A DNA stretch of 64,000 nucleotides from Ceriagrion tenellum (lineage: Eukaryota > Arthropoda > Insecta > Odonata > Coenagrionidae), in assembly GCA_963169105.1 (NCBI GenBank), contig OY720636.1, forward strand, positions 78,542,123-78,606,122, in the 5' to 3' direction. Under the pieces are notes generated by a model, which was not told where the DNA came from, did not search any database, and saw only the letters and a list, made by a program, of their open reading frames with translations. Position 1 is the first letter of the stretch. Each line of letters starts with the position of its first letter. This document shows, one piece after another, positions 8,500 to 19,470 of the stretch. The position numbers and the translations under genes were made by a program.

Positions 8500-10075
8500 C
8501 GGGCGATATTGGGACCCCTCGACTGTTCCGGGCGATATATTCATCACGGAAAGGCGGCCGTCCACTTACGGATTTCTTCTATGGAAGTGTTCAATACTTA
8601 TACAGTCAGGCCAAGATGACAGTGCAGTTGACATTTCAAATAAGTAACCAATCAGTGCTCTCGTCCAATGCCCTTTGGGGAAGCGAATCACAGGAAGCCT
8701 GAATTATCTACCTATCGGCTATCGATTTTGCCTGTTGATATTGTTCACGATAAGGTGGCTGAAGAAGTGTGGAAATTGGCCTGTGAAATGGAAATGGCCA
8801 GTATGTATAGAGTTCGGCCTAGATAGCAGAGCAGTTGAAAGTTCAAAAATCCAACCACTCTGTAAACACGTCCATTTCCGTTTGGGAGGGGAATCACAGG
8901 AAGCTTGAATTATGTCCCTACTTGACCTATTGACTTTGTCAGCTGTATATTCATCACGTAAAGGTGGCTATACACTTATGGAAATAGACTTCTTCTATGG
9001 AAGTGGGGAGTAGGTACGTATATAGATCGACCTGAATAATAGCGCAGTTCACAGTTCAAAAATGTAACCAACCAGTACACGCGGCCAATGCCGTTTGGGT
9101 AAGGCAATCACAGGAAGCTTGAATTATCTACCTATCGACTTGACCTATCGATTTTGCTGGTTGATATTCATCATGAAGAGGCGGCTTCCGCACTTATGAA
9201 AACGGACTTCTTCTACGGAAGTGGCCAGTACGTATATAGTGCGGCCAACATAATAGCGAAGTTGACAGTTCAAAAAAGTAACAAATCACTACACGATGCC
9301 GTTTGGAAAAGGGAATCTCAAGCCCAGACAGCATGTATGCTTTCGCTAAGCTTGATTTGCCCCTGCCACATCAACTTTAATTTTCGCAAGCTTGATTCAA
9401 GCGTGCCTCAAGCAGTCCATGCTAAGCTACCAACCGAGCACTTGATTCAAGCCTACCGACACCTTGATGCAAGCCCAGGCATAATTGTAGTTCATCTCAT
9501 GTCGAATAAAGTCATACACCGCATTAAAATTGTGTCAGAAATTTTTTAAGGCTTGCAATACTTTCATTTTTAAGTTGTGCAATAGAAGTGATATTCCATT
9601 TGCCTAAAACAATTAGTTTTGGAATTATTTTTTCATGTACTTACTTTTGTTCATTTTCAGAATGTAACCTTGGTAAAATATATGTGTGGATCATACGTTG
9701 TACGAATATGAAATTAGTCATTTCTTGCAAAGAGTCTGAGCAGATTGATTCAGACTTACTGGCGAGGGAATAGCCAACCTTATTCAAGATGAAACTCAAG
9801 CTTGAATCAAACTGGAATAACAAGCATGATTCAAGCTACTCTGTTAAGGTTGTAGAAAGCTTGACCGGTGGAGACTAGCTTGCAAGATTCAACCTTGAAA
9901 TTAGGTTAAACGCTTGAATTTTTAAGCTGGATTCAAGCTTGGTAACTTGTATTGTCAAGCGTAAATCAAGCTTGATTAAGGCTTACTTTTATGTCTGGGA
10001 AGAAGCTTGTATTGAGACCTAGCGACTGCGCCTTGTGATATTGATCACGAAAAAGTCTTTTTTTGCTGTTTTCTT
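8500..10075 (+). repeat. Tandem repeat array, period 205-215 bp, split by an insertion
   Basis: The anchor TCACAGGAAGC occurs at 8689, 8894 and 9109, with a degenerate form at 9316. Each unit also has a TTCATCACG..AAGGCGGC block, CTTCTATGGAAGTG, CAGTTGACAGTTCAAA and GCCGTTTGGG. The fourth unit is interrupted at 9323-9999 by a transposon, and array sequence resumes at 10000-10075 with AGAAGCTTG and GATATTGATCACGAAAA. Short reading frames here are by-products of the repeat. Confidence 0.8.
9323..9999 (+). mobile_element. CCCAG-ended DNA transposon family F, copy 1
   Basis: A 677-bp non-coding element starting CCCAGACAGCATGTATGC and ending in GTCTGGG, so the ends are inverted; flanked by AAG on both sides (9320-9322, 10000-10002). 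The ends are packed with AAGCTTGATTCAAGC-type palindromic repeats in both orientations, probable transposase-binding or foldback sites. A second, inverted copy lies at 12580-13060. Superfamily not determined. Confidence 0.7.
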
Positions 10076-10261
10076 GGGTTTATGGGTAACTGACATCATG
10101 ATTCGCATGCGAAACGCGGAAAATATTCAGATAAATGTTTAATGTAACATTGGCAGGGCAAAACTTTGGCCACAATCCGCCTTTCCGCAACCCTCCTGCT
10201 AGTTATTGGATGGACGCATTTCCGCAATGAGCATTCTGCACCCCTACTGATCCGTGTAAAC

Positions 10262-10765
10262 CATTCAGGTAGATGGAGAGGACATTACGTCATTTAACTG
10301 TAGCTTGACAACCGAAATTGCAACCTAATTGTTCTTCCCTGCTCTTTTCTTACTTTTGTTGGGATAGCAAGACGGAATGGACGGTTTTGCGGATATAAAG
10401 AAAGATCATCCACTAACTGTTCGATATTTAAGGCAGTTAACTCCAGAAACATATATTGGTTACTTAGTGCTATGGTTTCTACTACATTTTGTCGTAGTTA
10501 TGATCGGGAATGCGGATTATCATTAATTTTAAATAATAAATAATATATGACTTACGAATCGATATTGAAGAAGAAAATACATGTTGATTTCTCGTAAGTT
10601 ATCGTTGGGAAACATCGTTTTTTCGTTAAAATTACGAAATTAGTGCGTCAATCCGAAAACGCTAAAATAAAATGGGGGTCATCAAACATGGCGGACAGGC
10701 CACGCCCGAGCTACTGCTTCCAACACTGGCCACCATAGATAGCGCCCTCTCCATCTACCTCAATG
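10262..10765 (+). mobile_element. MITE family C, copy 1
   Basis: A 504-bp element with inverted ends CATTCAGGTAGATGGAGAGG (left) and the reverse complement of CATTGAGGTAGATGGAGAGG (right). It has CATGGCGGACAGGCCACGCC near the right end, also found in the copies at 24958-25432 (inverted) and 26604-29099 (split). No coding capacity. No clear target duplication. Confidence 0.75.
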
Positions 10766-11034
10766 ACGTTAACACGATTCTTATCAAATTCATTTCAAGG
10801 TTAACACAATTATGTGATAAATTCTATAAAAATCGTATTTTCTGAATCTCAATTCAATAAGTTCGTCAAAAAGGAATACACTTGTTGCATAAGGGATATG
10901 AGTCTAATTGAGTATTTTTGCGATACGATAGTCGTCAAGAAAAGGTATCGTTCTTTGGTACTCGAAGTCGATAATGGCAGTCTATTCCCACAGTTACTCT
11001 TACTCCCTGGGCATTTTATATCCAAGTTGATATT

Positions 11035-11537
11035 TAGCCGCACCAAAATATCCCCTCCATCTCTTTCGGTCCATTGCAACGTGCTCTGCAGCTCCAACCC
11101 TCTCCAAATCTATCTTTACTTGGTTCCATCACCTCTACCACGGTCTTCCCCGGGGTCATCTTCCTTCTGGATCACCCCTCAAAACCTCCTTCATCAAACA
11201 CCCGTCCTCATTTCTTTAGAATGTCCCGCCTATCACATTCTTCCGCGTTTTATCTCACTCATGATGTCGGCATTCTTGTAAAGGTCTCTTATTTCCTCCT
11301 TGTACTTTCTTCTCCACCTTCCTTGTTCGTTTGTAGGCCCATAGGTCTTTCGTAACATTTTGTTTTCATGTACAATCAATTTTTTCTTCTTTTTCTTATT
11401 CAGTTTCCATGTCTCGGACCCATAGAGCAGTAGTGGGCAGATTGATGTATTGTAAAATCTAAATAATGTTTTATGGGACATGGATTTCGAGGATTGAAGT
11501 CTGTGGCATGCATATAAGCATCTATTGGCTAGATTTA
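11035..11537 (-). pseudogene. LINE reverse-transcriptase C-terminus, 3' part (split copy)
   Basis: The minus strand reads NLANRCLYACHRLQSS, PLLLYGSETW, KMLRKTYGP and ADIMSEIKRGRM, then past stops the conserved pieces GHSKEMRTG, GRPW and QVKIDLERVGAAEH. This is the classic LINE order (YGSETWTL...RKIFGP...RLRWAGH...GRP..W..QV..DL). Several stops and frame slips. The upstream half continues at 11739-12010 beyond a palindromic insertion. Confidence 0.8.
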
Positions 11538-11738
11538 ATCTATATATCTTTCTCGGGCTTCGCACCGGATAATGCTTTCATAATCCGCCGACGTTTCGGG
11601 AAACGACTTGTTTTCCATTTTCAAGGCACGTGTTATTTCCGCCGCCGTGACCACTATAACACGTCGGCGGATTATGAAAACGTTACCCGGTGCGAAGCCC
11701 TAGGAAGATATTTAAATATAATACACCGGGAAAATCTT
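11538..11738. mobile_element. Palindromic element P3 inserted in a LINE
   Basis: Inverted arms (about 11538-11594 and 11660-11719) share GGGCTTCGCACCGG and TTTCATAATCCGCCGACG. It splits a LINE coding region, and the related strings GGCTAGATT (left) and TATTAGATT (right) flank it, a possible eroded 12-14 bp target duplication. On the minus strand the spacer has a degraded CTGANGA-like box, a GGAAA/TTTCC hairpin and GAAACGTC (box at 11594-11597). Layout matches P1 and P2. Confidence 0.6.
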
Positions 11739-12010
11739 AAATCATTTATTAGATTATTTCTGTTTTGTATCTCTGGTTCTTCTCTGTTGTCACTTGATAT
11801 AATAACTCCTAAGTATTTAAAATAGTCTACTTATTCGAAGGCATGCCCCTCTGTGTGTAGTGAGCCTTTTTTTTCCTTTGGAATTATTGAGAAATTCATG
11901 TACTTAGTTTTTTAGTCATTTTTCTACATTCCTATTTTTGCGCTTCTTCCATAAACATTTTGGTTAACCTTCCGTCACTTTTGCCACTCCGTCATCATTT
12001 CTTTTCATTC
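11739..12010 (-). pseudogene. LINE reverse transcriptase, upstream part of the split copy
   Basis: The minus strand carries KTKYM, then HTEGHAFE, a stop, and VDYFKYLGVIISSDNREEPE, the LINE consensus before ANRC..LYG. It joins in sense to 11035-11537 across the palindromic insertion. Stops are present, so inactive. Confidence 0.7.
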
Positions 12011-12579
12011 GTTTACACAATGAGACGATTTTTTCAGTTTGCACTAAATCCTTCTGCATTCCAAATTACAATTTTTGATTATTTTGTACCATAAATTCGC
12101 TTCGTTGATGCAGCATCGGTGGTCCCCCCGCCCCCTCGGTTAAACCGATCGCGCATTCACCAATAATATAATTATTTTGCCAGTAAGATCTTCCTTAATG
12201 AGAAAAATTATCGGGAGGCGGAAATTGGGAAATTGATATGAAAATTTAATCAAGAGACACGTATTGTCGATATTTAGCGGTTATAATTTTTTTACAATGC
12301 TCAAATATTTTCATAATTTATTATTGCAAACTGTATTATCTGTTTTTACAATAAAATGTTGCCCTTCGTAAATTGGCTACGGTTTTTCCATGCAAGATAT
12401 GAACGTGGAGCTCAATTTGCCCCGTAACTTTGATATTTTATTCGGGTTTAACTGGGTCCTGCAGCTGAGCGAGGTTTAACGGCAAAGGTTATTCCTAAAT
12501 TACTCTGCGCTATTTTCACATACCGTTATTCGAATATATAGTTTTAAAAATGTTCATTCGTTCTCAGCCTCGAAGCCAT
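12011..12579. other. Unassigned
   Basis: AT-rich single-copy-looking DNA; nothing supported. Confidence 0.4.
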
Positions 12580-13060
12580 CCCAGTTAGCAAAGTAAGCTT
12601 TAATCGAGCTTGATTTAAGCTTGAGAATACAAGTTACCAAGCTTGAATCCAACTTGAAAAATCAAGCTTAGAGACTAGCTTATTTCAAGCTTGAATCAAG
12701 CAAGCTAGTCTCCACCGGTTAATATTTCTGGAACCTTAACCGTTTACCTTGAATCAAGCTTGATTTTCTATTTTGATTCAAGCTTAAGTGTCAGCTTGAG
12801 TCAAGGTTGACTTTTCCCTCGCCAGCAAGTTTGAATCAGGCTGCTCAGATTCAATGCAATAAATGGCTTATTTCATCTTTGTACAACGTGTGATCCTCAT
12901 AATTATTTTACGAAGGTTACATTCTAAAAATGAACAAAAGTAGGTACATGAAGCAAATAACCAAAACCAATTACTTGAGGCGATTTGAATATCAAATAAA
13001 AATCAAGATTGACGTGGCAGGGGAAAATCAAGCTCGGCGTAAGCTTACATGCCATCTGGG
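12580..13060 (-). mobile_element. CCCAG-ended DNA transposon family F, copy 2 (inverted)
   Basis: Starts CCCAGTTAGC and ends GCCATCTGGG, 481 bp, in opposite orientation to 9323-9999. Shared blocks include GACTAGCTTGCAAG-like and CTAGTCTCCACCGGTTA segments and many AAGCTTGAATCAAGC palindromes. Shorter than copy 1 through internal deletion. Flanked by CAT / ATC, so the target duplication is unresolved. Confidence 0.7.
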
Positions 13061-13619
13061 ATCTGATTATCCAAGCAACAAACATTAATTTTTGTTGAGT
13101 TGGAGTGGTCTAAAATCGTCAAGTAAAATGAAGATGTAACGCAACCCTATGTGTTTTAACTGAGGATGGGGAAATTTCCTGATCGCATATTATCCGTGTC
13201 AACGTCTGCTGCGGTGATATTGCGAGTAAAGGCTCATGTACTTGTTTTATTATTATTATTATTTAAGTGGACCAACCTTATTCAGCTTTCGCCACCCATC
13301 GTGGATTCGGCCGTCCATGGTTACTTTGAGACTCTCATGAGTAAGTTGTAACAGAGAATTCAAGGTTACCAGACTTTGCAGTACCCGCACCACTTGCAGC
13401 TTTCCCTGCTAACGGTTACGGCGCTCTACCGGCCAGTTTTGGCACATCTTCGCCAGTATGCCACAAGAGAAACCAAAGCATAGTAATAACCTAGGCCTAC
13501 TTGCACTATTCTACTCAAGCTGGAATCCCTTCTGAAAGGACTACCTTGAGAGCCAGCATACCGTTGCCCGCGACCCACCACTAGGAGGTATATGCGGTGT
13601 ACTGACACACCGGTCGATG
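13061..13619. other. Unassigned with short (TTA)n
   Basis: A (TTA)5 run near 13247-13263. Otherwise nothing recognisable. Confidence 0.4.
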
Positions 13620-13975
13620 GTTTGGTCATGTTGAGAGAATGGATGGGAGTCGAATGACGAAACAGATATATATAAGAGTGAAATGAATGGTGCGAGAGGT
13701 AGAGGTAGGCCGAGAAATTTGTGGTTGAAAGTGGTTGAGGAAATTCTTAGGAGGAGGAATATTTGGAGCAATAAAAAACAGGAGGATGTGTATGAAGCAG
13801 TGTATGGGGGTAAATGAGGCAAAAGAGGTTTGCAAAGAAAGGTCAGTATGGAGGAGATTATTGAAGTAGAGTTAGGTGTACAAATATGTATTTATGAGTA
13901 AAACTTTGTGACTGTGCCTACCCCGGAAGGGAACGGCGTCATTGATATGTATTTATGTATGTATTTATTTAAGAG
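13620..13975 (+). pseudogene. LINE 3' end with GRGRPR..W motif
   Basis: The plus strand reads GHVERMDGSRMTKQIYIRVK, then after a 1-nt slip MNGARGRGRPRNLWLKVVEE. This matches the LINE C-terminal GHVERM..R..K.IY....NG.RGRGRPR..W.. block. The 3' UTR contains CTACCCCGGAAGGGAACGGC and ends in TATGTATTTATGTATG repeats, typical of a LINE tail. One frameshift in the part seen; 5' truncated. Confidence 0.75.
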
Positions 13976-14421
13976 GACTATTTGCGGGTAGGATTCTATC
14001 CTTCGTCATTTCAAGTTTTCTACTGGCATCAAATGATCCTTAACAATTAGACGTTCCAGTCTTGAGAACACGACAAATGAAGATCGGATATAGGTATCCC
14101 TCAGCTCTAAGTTACGAGTGAAGCTTCATTTAACATAAAGAACTCCATCTAATGCCTCGTTCAGACTATCATCGCACGGCTAACGCACGTAAGGTTGTAT
14201 TGTGAATGGGGCGCAGCGTAACCCTCGCCCCCCTTCACCAGAGCCAAGCTAAAAACAAGCATAGGGCAAGCGAACGGAATAACAAATACCATACCCCTGT
14301 GGCGTTTTGAGGCTTTTGAGAGAAAATGACAAGTATGCGCACTTATTCATTAAATTAACATCATTTGCTTCATGATAATGATTGTATTTTTTGTTTCATT
14401 ATCCTTATTTATCATTTCCAG
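13976..14421. other. Unassigned
   Basis: No repeat partner or domain seen. The last about 50 bases form a pyrimidine-rich stretch ending TTTATCATTTCCAG, a good 3' splice site for the exon that follows. Confidence 0.4.
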
Positions 14422-14551
14422 TTTCCGCACGCGTAACAAGTGCTACCACTGTAAAGTAAAAACGTTAGGAACTATGGATTTCAACGCCATGGACGTAAAT
14501 TCGCATTACAAGTGCTCCATCAGAGAAAAAGTTTGGGACGCCCTACCCCAG
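14422..14551 (+). CDS. Candidate internal exon, cysteine-rich peptide
   Basis: 130 bp bounded by TTTCCAG and CAG/GTATTG, so both splice signals are present though the donor is weak. After one leftover base the frame reads FRTRNKCYHCKVKTLG, then YKCSIREKVWDALPQ in its second half, with no stop and ending at a codon boundary. The CYHC opening and a later cysteine recall small secreted or GPI-linked Ly6-type domains, but also simple zinc knuckles; I do not recognise the gene. Unlike its surroundings it is not pyrimidine-biased or repetitive. Adjacent exons were not found; the frames at 14655-14984 include another acceptor-like CTTCCAG but no clear partner. Confidence 0.35.
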
Positions 14552-15210
14552 GTATTGGATTTTTGCGGTGAATTATACATAGCTGTTTTTCCCTTCTGCT
14601 AATGCCGTAAACTTTTCTCGGGTACCTCATCTCCACTGCATTTCGCCCACTCTAATGCTTATTCCAGCGTGCCTAAGTTTTGCAGCCCTGAAAATAGTGG
14701 GATGGGACACTCTTTCGCGTACTACGATTCATGACTCTTTGGAAAGACATTCATTCTTTGATATGCCATACATGTTACCTTTTATTTTCCTTCCAGCACT
14801 CACTCGCCTCAAGGCAACACATCACACCCTTCGACCGATTGTATTTGGCATGATTTCCGACCCCAGATTTATTGTTCAAGACTTGTGTCATCCACAAGAA
14901 ACTTTCAGAATACAAATAAGAGACTTTTTCCTAGGGAGACCAGTTTCTAAAAGAAATGACAATTTTATCTCGGTGCATAAATAATTCGCCGAGAAATCGG
15001 CATGATATGGCATATATTTTTACGGGAACTAATTGCTGTATTAATAATTCGTAAACAAGGGGAGGTTTATCAGTTCTTCTTCTATCTGAGTGCTAAATTA
15101 CAGTTGTCATGGCTGATAGGTAAAATCTCTAATCGGTCTTATTCGACAAGCTATCCGAGTGGTTTTCGGCGGTGTTGTGCTCGGATGGCGAAGCAAATAC
15201 CGCATAAACT
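14552..15210. other. Unassigned, possible intron
   Basis: Contains several pyrimidine-AG acceptor-like sites (for example ending at about 14797), but no exon I can support. Confidence 0.3.
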
Positions 15211-15277
15211 CGTGTAAGAGGCGCTCATATTTTCCCTGAACTCGCAGCCGAAAATGATGGTGCGCCTCTTACACGAA
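15211..15277. repeat. Short inverted repeat, GCGCCTCTTACACG
   Basis: CGTGTAAGAGGCGC (15211-15224) and GCGCCTCTTACACG (15264-15277) are perfect inverse complements, and GTGCGCCTCTTA recurs near 15523. Such GTGCG..TTA motifs are common in pogo/Tigger-type mini-transposons. Probably a remnant. Confidence 0.45.
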
Positions 15278-15538
15278 TTCCCGCTCGTCATCGCTTACAG
15301 CAAAATATAATATGTAAACGTGAAATACAGTTTAAAAGACCCATACTCACAGCGACTACGACTTGTGCATTAGGGAAATGGTGGGGGAAAACGGCATTAA
15401 AAAAAGGTGTGACTGTCCGGAAGGTTTTGATAATGGCCGAAAGGTCGAAGTTAGGTCCGCAAAACCTCGCGATAGGAGGAAAAAAAAGCCCCAAAATTTT
15501 TTCTTCGACGCTTAAAAAGAGGGGTGCGCCTCTTAAGG

Positions 15539-15962
15539 CTGGGACACAATCAACGTGTACGTGTGACGCGAGACGCTAACGGGACAACGGGAGACGGGGA
15601 ACGCAAGTCATCGGTCACAATCGACGTTAACGAGGCCCGGAGTAACAATTGACTAACGCAGGCGCAGCTAAGAGATCAGGTGTAAACAAGTGTGGAAGTA
15701 AATAAGTTGTCTTCGCCAAGAGCAATCTTCAACAGTTGGATGTATCTTCCGACAGATGGCTCCCATTCCCGGATTCTCAGGACTATTCTGATTGGTTTTC
15801 CGTGTATGGGACACGGGAAGAGATGAAAGTTGCCCATCTCTCGCGCACACGTACTCCCCGTACACGTTGATTGTGTTCGTTCGCTATACTTTCCCGTCAG
15901 CCATCTTTTCGCGTATTCCCGTTAATGGCAAACGTTACACGTACACGTTGATTGTGTCCCAG
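15539..15962. mobile_element. MITE with 26-bp perfect terminal inverted repeats
   Basis: Starts CTGGGACACAATCAACG (15539); the last 26 bases (15937-15962) are its exact inverse complement. The 424-bp element has no coding potential; the internal segment 15862-15878 repeats part of the end. No convincing target duplication, so the superfamily is open. Confidence 0.75.
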
Positions 15963-16633
15963 TCTTTACACGCGTTTATACGGTAGTTTAGCCTTTCCTC
16001 TCTTGGATATTGTTGTAGATGTACATTTCTTTATTCGCTTTTCAGTATTCCCTTCCCTGACCTCTCGCAATCTTCGAGCCGTTTCTCAATTTCCTGGCTG
16101 ATCCAATCTTTTCTACACGAAATGCGAATGTTACGTCTTTTAACTCGATACATTGTCCCCCTTTTCCTTCTGCTTTCCTCGTATTCTCTATTATCCGTCT
16201 TTCCAAAACGTTGTCTTTGTGTAAACCTGCTTCCTTTTCCTGCTTCTTTTCAAAGGAACACATTGTCTGTTTGATGTTCTGGACTCTTTTTGAGGAGATT
16301 TACTATGAATGATATTGCGGAAATATCTTATTACTTTTTGTTTTTCTTCTATTTTAACCTCATCATTCAATCCATGTGTACTAAAGTGTGTCATAAATTT
16401 ATCCAAACTTATCCTAATTACTTCATACCTATGATAAAAATGATTACGTGTGTTATCGATGTTAAAAATAAAATCCAGAGGTTTGGTTAGTCAGGTGGTG
16501 GCTAGAGATTTGCTAAAGTTAGTACTGAAATTTATGTTTACGACATATTACCAGTAAGTCTGTTATTTGCCTCAGTACACGCATGCGTTTACTCACATAA
16601 TGAAAGAATAAAATAACCTGTATACTCCACTTA
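15963..16633. other. Unassigned, AT-rich
   Basis: Nothing recognisable on either strand. Confidence 0.4.
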
Positions 16634-16852
16634 AGAGAATTTACTATCACTTGATAAAGTGTTATATTCTCGGACCGACTCCCAAGTATGTTTCAATCAA
16701 ATTGGACTCGAAATCGTCCTTGGGCAATCGAGCAGCCAAGATGGCATAGGAGGCCTGGGTTAATATTGAACTAAAAGTTTGGTTCTCATAAAGAGATTCC
16801 ATCTCACGCTACCTGTACCTCCTCCACTTGGAACTGTGATAGTAAATTCTCT
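16634..16852. mobile_element. Short MITE-like element, 17-bp inverted ends
   Basis: AGAGAATTTACTATCAC (16634-16650) and its exact inverse complement (16836-16852) bound 185 bp of non-coding DNA. Single copy in this window, so mobility is inferred from structure alone. Confidence 0.45.
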
Positions 16853-18633
16853 CATCCGTAGTTTACAAAGTTAATTTAGTCTTCCGTAATTGATAACTTC
16901 CACACAGTAAAGCCTACAATCATTTCCTATGTACTCATATAATTCTTTTTTACGTTAATGGAGCTGTTTTTCGCATTGTAGCGATTTTATGAGTCTTTTT
17001 CTCATGATTTTGCTGGGAATTACAACTGCAAGTGTGTCATAGTCATTTGTAAGCTTGAAGAACAAGCTTAGGAAGAAGGCGAAAAAGAGAGAAGAAAAAA
17101 GAGAAGGGAAAAAAGGTTCATACCACGGCAGTAATTGTTTCCACAAATGTAAAGGCGCTTTTGTTTTACGACTTTGCTTTGCTACTTAAAGCAAATCTGT
17201 TGACGCAGGCCTCTAGAATTAGGATTTATACTTAAAATGAGTGTCGTAACTTTTCGCTTGGTGCTTTCTACTGTACCGAATTTTCAGCATAAATTTGGCA
17301 TAATTTCGCCGCGGACATTTTCGCTCGCGGACAAGTGCGGTAGGGAGATTTCAAAGTGCGCACTGTCGGCGAAATTGCGCGACAAGAACAAGGTCCTCTA
17401 CTTTTATAGTGAATTCGCATCTGGCGTCCTCTTTTCGGAACTTTGTGGCAATAGTGCTCCTCTACGCCGCCGTCTCAACCAATGGCTGGACGAACAGTTC
17501 CCCTACTACCCCCAACCCCTGCATCGGTCAGCTGACTCCCCTCAATTGCCGGCCGCATCGACACAGCGCAGCGCTCGTCCTCTTTTGGCATCTGACTGTC
17601 ACCGGGGAAGGACGTATCTGCTTGGTTCCAGTTGTGACTTGTGTTTGTCTTGTATAGACCAAGTTAACGGTATTTAGCCTATGGGATTTCTTTCTAATTT
17701 AATATTTGTGGTTATATAAATGCTGTTACTTGAAGTTAATCAAACTGGCTAAGGTTGTTGTCACTTGTCTCTCGTTTCCGCCCACCAATCGCAGTCGATT
17801 CACTCGCGACGTCAAGTTTCAGTGGCTTGCGTTGCACTACATAACTATTTGGACCGACGAAGAAACGTGAATTAGTCGAACATCAGATGATCGTCATGAC
17901 ACGAACAACGTATATTTCTTGAAATCTTTGCACTTATAGTAAAGGGAAATCCTTCATCTCTATGAAGAATTATCAAAATGTTGGAAATTATGTATTATAA
18001 TTATACTGTGAACATTCTCCTGAACCCTTGCAATGTTATTTCCTTCGTGCCATTGGTGGCGCTGTTGTCCGGTGCGGGGAATGGAGGTGAAGGTGGAACA
18101 GGCTCACTCCTGGGCCGCGATAGAAGCTAGAACTAAAAGGGCGTTTTTGAATATGAGGTATGCAGCCCCCTTTATGTGGTTGGAGCGATTTTTTTCCGTT
18201 TGCAGGTTTGCGTGAAAGCCAGCGTGCGTGTTCTTTTAGGGATGTCTTTTTTTATGTATGGATAATGAGTGAAAAAATGGAAATGAAACTCGCTGAGAGG
18301 AAACTTTGTTATGATGCGTGCAAACCAATTTCCATCCTAATTTTTCATCAAACCACGGACGTTTTTGCTCACACGATTCGGGTTTCAACTAATGAAATAA
18401 AAGACATCTGGGGCTTGGGTCTGGGAAGCTTTCGCCGTAAACGTCATTTTCCCTGATCCAAGCACCTGAATGCTGATGCTAGTTCATTGGCACTCGGGTC
18501 GTGTAGATGTGAAACAATGTATGTGGTTTGTAAAATTGTTGGAATAGAAAACATGTTCAAATATATTTTCCTACTAATTTTCTACCTCTGAGCCGATAAC
18601 AGTCAACAGCTGAAGCCCATCAATGCTTGAATT
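16853..18633. other. Unassigned except weak exon candidate 17409-17657
   Basis: Mostly AT-rich with a higher-GC island at 17280-17640. No repeat partner seen in the window. Confidence 0.35.
17409..17657 (+). CDS. Weak candidate exon with signal-peptide-like start
   Basis: The frame starts MNSHLASSFRN followed by a hydrophobic stretch FVAIVLLYAAVSTNG, which looks like a signal peptide, then a Ser/Thr/Pro-rich segment and CIGQLTPLNC. It sits in a GC-rich patch preceded by TACTTTTATAG, a possible splice acceptor. An overlapping 146-codon frame (17237-17677) competes, and neither has a recognisable domain. Could be a chance frame. Confidence 0.2.
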   Translation: MNSHLASSFRNFVAIVLLYAAVSTNGWTNSSPTTPNPCIGQLTPLNCRPHRHSAALVLFWHLTVTGEGRICLVPVVTCVCLV

Positions 18634-18712
18634 AACCAAGGGATAAAATTCACCATGAAAAAAGTCATTTGACTTGACCGGGATTCGAACCTGAATCCCC
18701 CTATTGCCGGTC
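18634..18712 (-). mobile_element. tRNA-derived SINE fragment, minus strand
   Basis: The reverse complement has GGTTCGAATCCCGGTC, then AAGTCAAATGAC and the tail ending GAATTTTATCCCTTGGTT, matching the SINE at 7728-7835. 5' truncated. Confidence 0.65.
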
Positions 18713-18904
18713 AGTGTGATTTGATCGCCATTCATGGTGACTCTGTCCTCAGGGTCACTTATACCCGATTTTCTGAAAAGTAGAAAATATGACCTTTGAA
18801 GTTACTTTTTAAAGTAAGTTGAAAGAAATTCAAATGCCCTCATATTGCGTGTTTCTAAATCTGTCGAGTAGCGCTAGCACCATGTTAAAACCATGCATAT
18901 TCCT

Positions 18905-19095
18905 CGCATGACTCTTGTTTCACGTTTACGTAGTTTCGTGATAGATTAATTTAGTAGTTGCTGTAGCATTTGTAGTTTACCCATGGTTTGGTCCTTGTCG
19001 GTGAAAGTAAATTTCTTCATCGCAGTTCATGTTGGTGATGAGTCACACCCTGCCAGACATCCTTGTGGTGCCTTGCAGGGTAGTAAGTAGATGTA
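18905..19095 (+). mobile_element. Jockey-like LINE family G, 3' UTR, copy 1
   Basis: Shares the tail motif (GGTGATGAGTCACACCCTGCC..CTTGTGGTG..GCAGGGTAGTAAGTAGATGTAAAT) and about 190 bp with the inverted copy at 19276-19470. 5' truncated, non-coding. Confidence 0.7.
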
Positions 19096-19275
19096 AATTA
19101 AATGAGTTTATAGGCTCACTCCTGGTTGGGATTAATGTATTTTTTGATACATTTTTTGGAAAATTGAAAATAAAAAAAATGTGTTTTATTTAAATTCCAC
19201 ATGTTGTCGTCAGTTATTCCGAATTTATGATTAAACGACTAAATTTACGCTTTGACAACACCCTTCTCTATCTAT

Positions 19276-19470
19276 TTACGTCTACTTAATACCCTGAAAG
19301 CCACCACGAGGGTGTTTGCCTGGGAGTGACTTGTCACCAACATGAACTACAGTGAAGAAATTTACTTTCACCAACATACACCGCGTAATGGGTATGATAC
19401 AATTGATACAGAAACCAGTAAATCGATCTATAATGTAACTACGTAAACGTGACACAAGAGTCATGCAGTG
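19276..19470 (-). mobile_element. Jockey-like LINE family G, 3' UTR, copy 2 (inverted)
   Basis: The reverse complement is homologous to 18905-19095 from GCATGACTCTTG to the TAAGTAGACGTAAAT tail. The two copies face each other about 180 bp apart. Confidence 0.7.
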
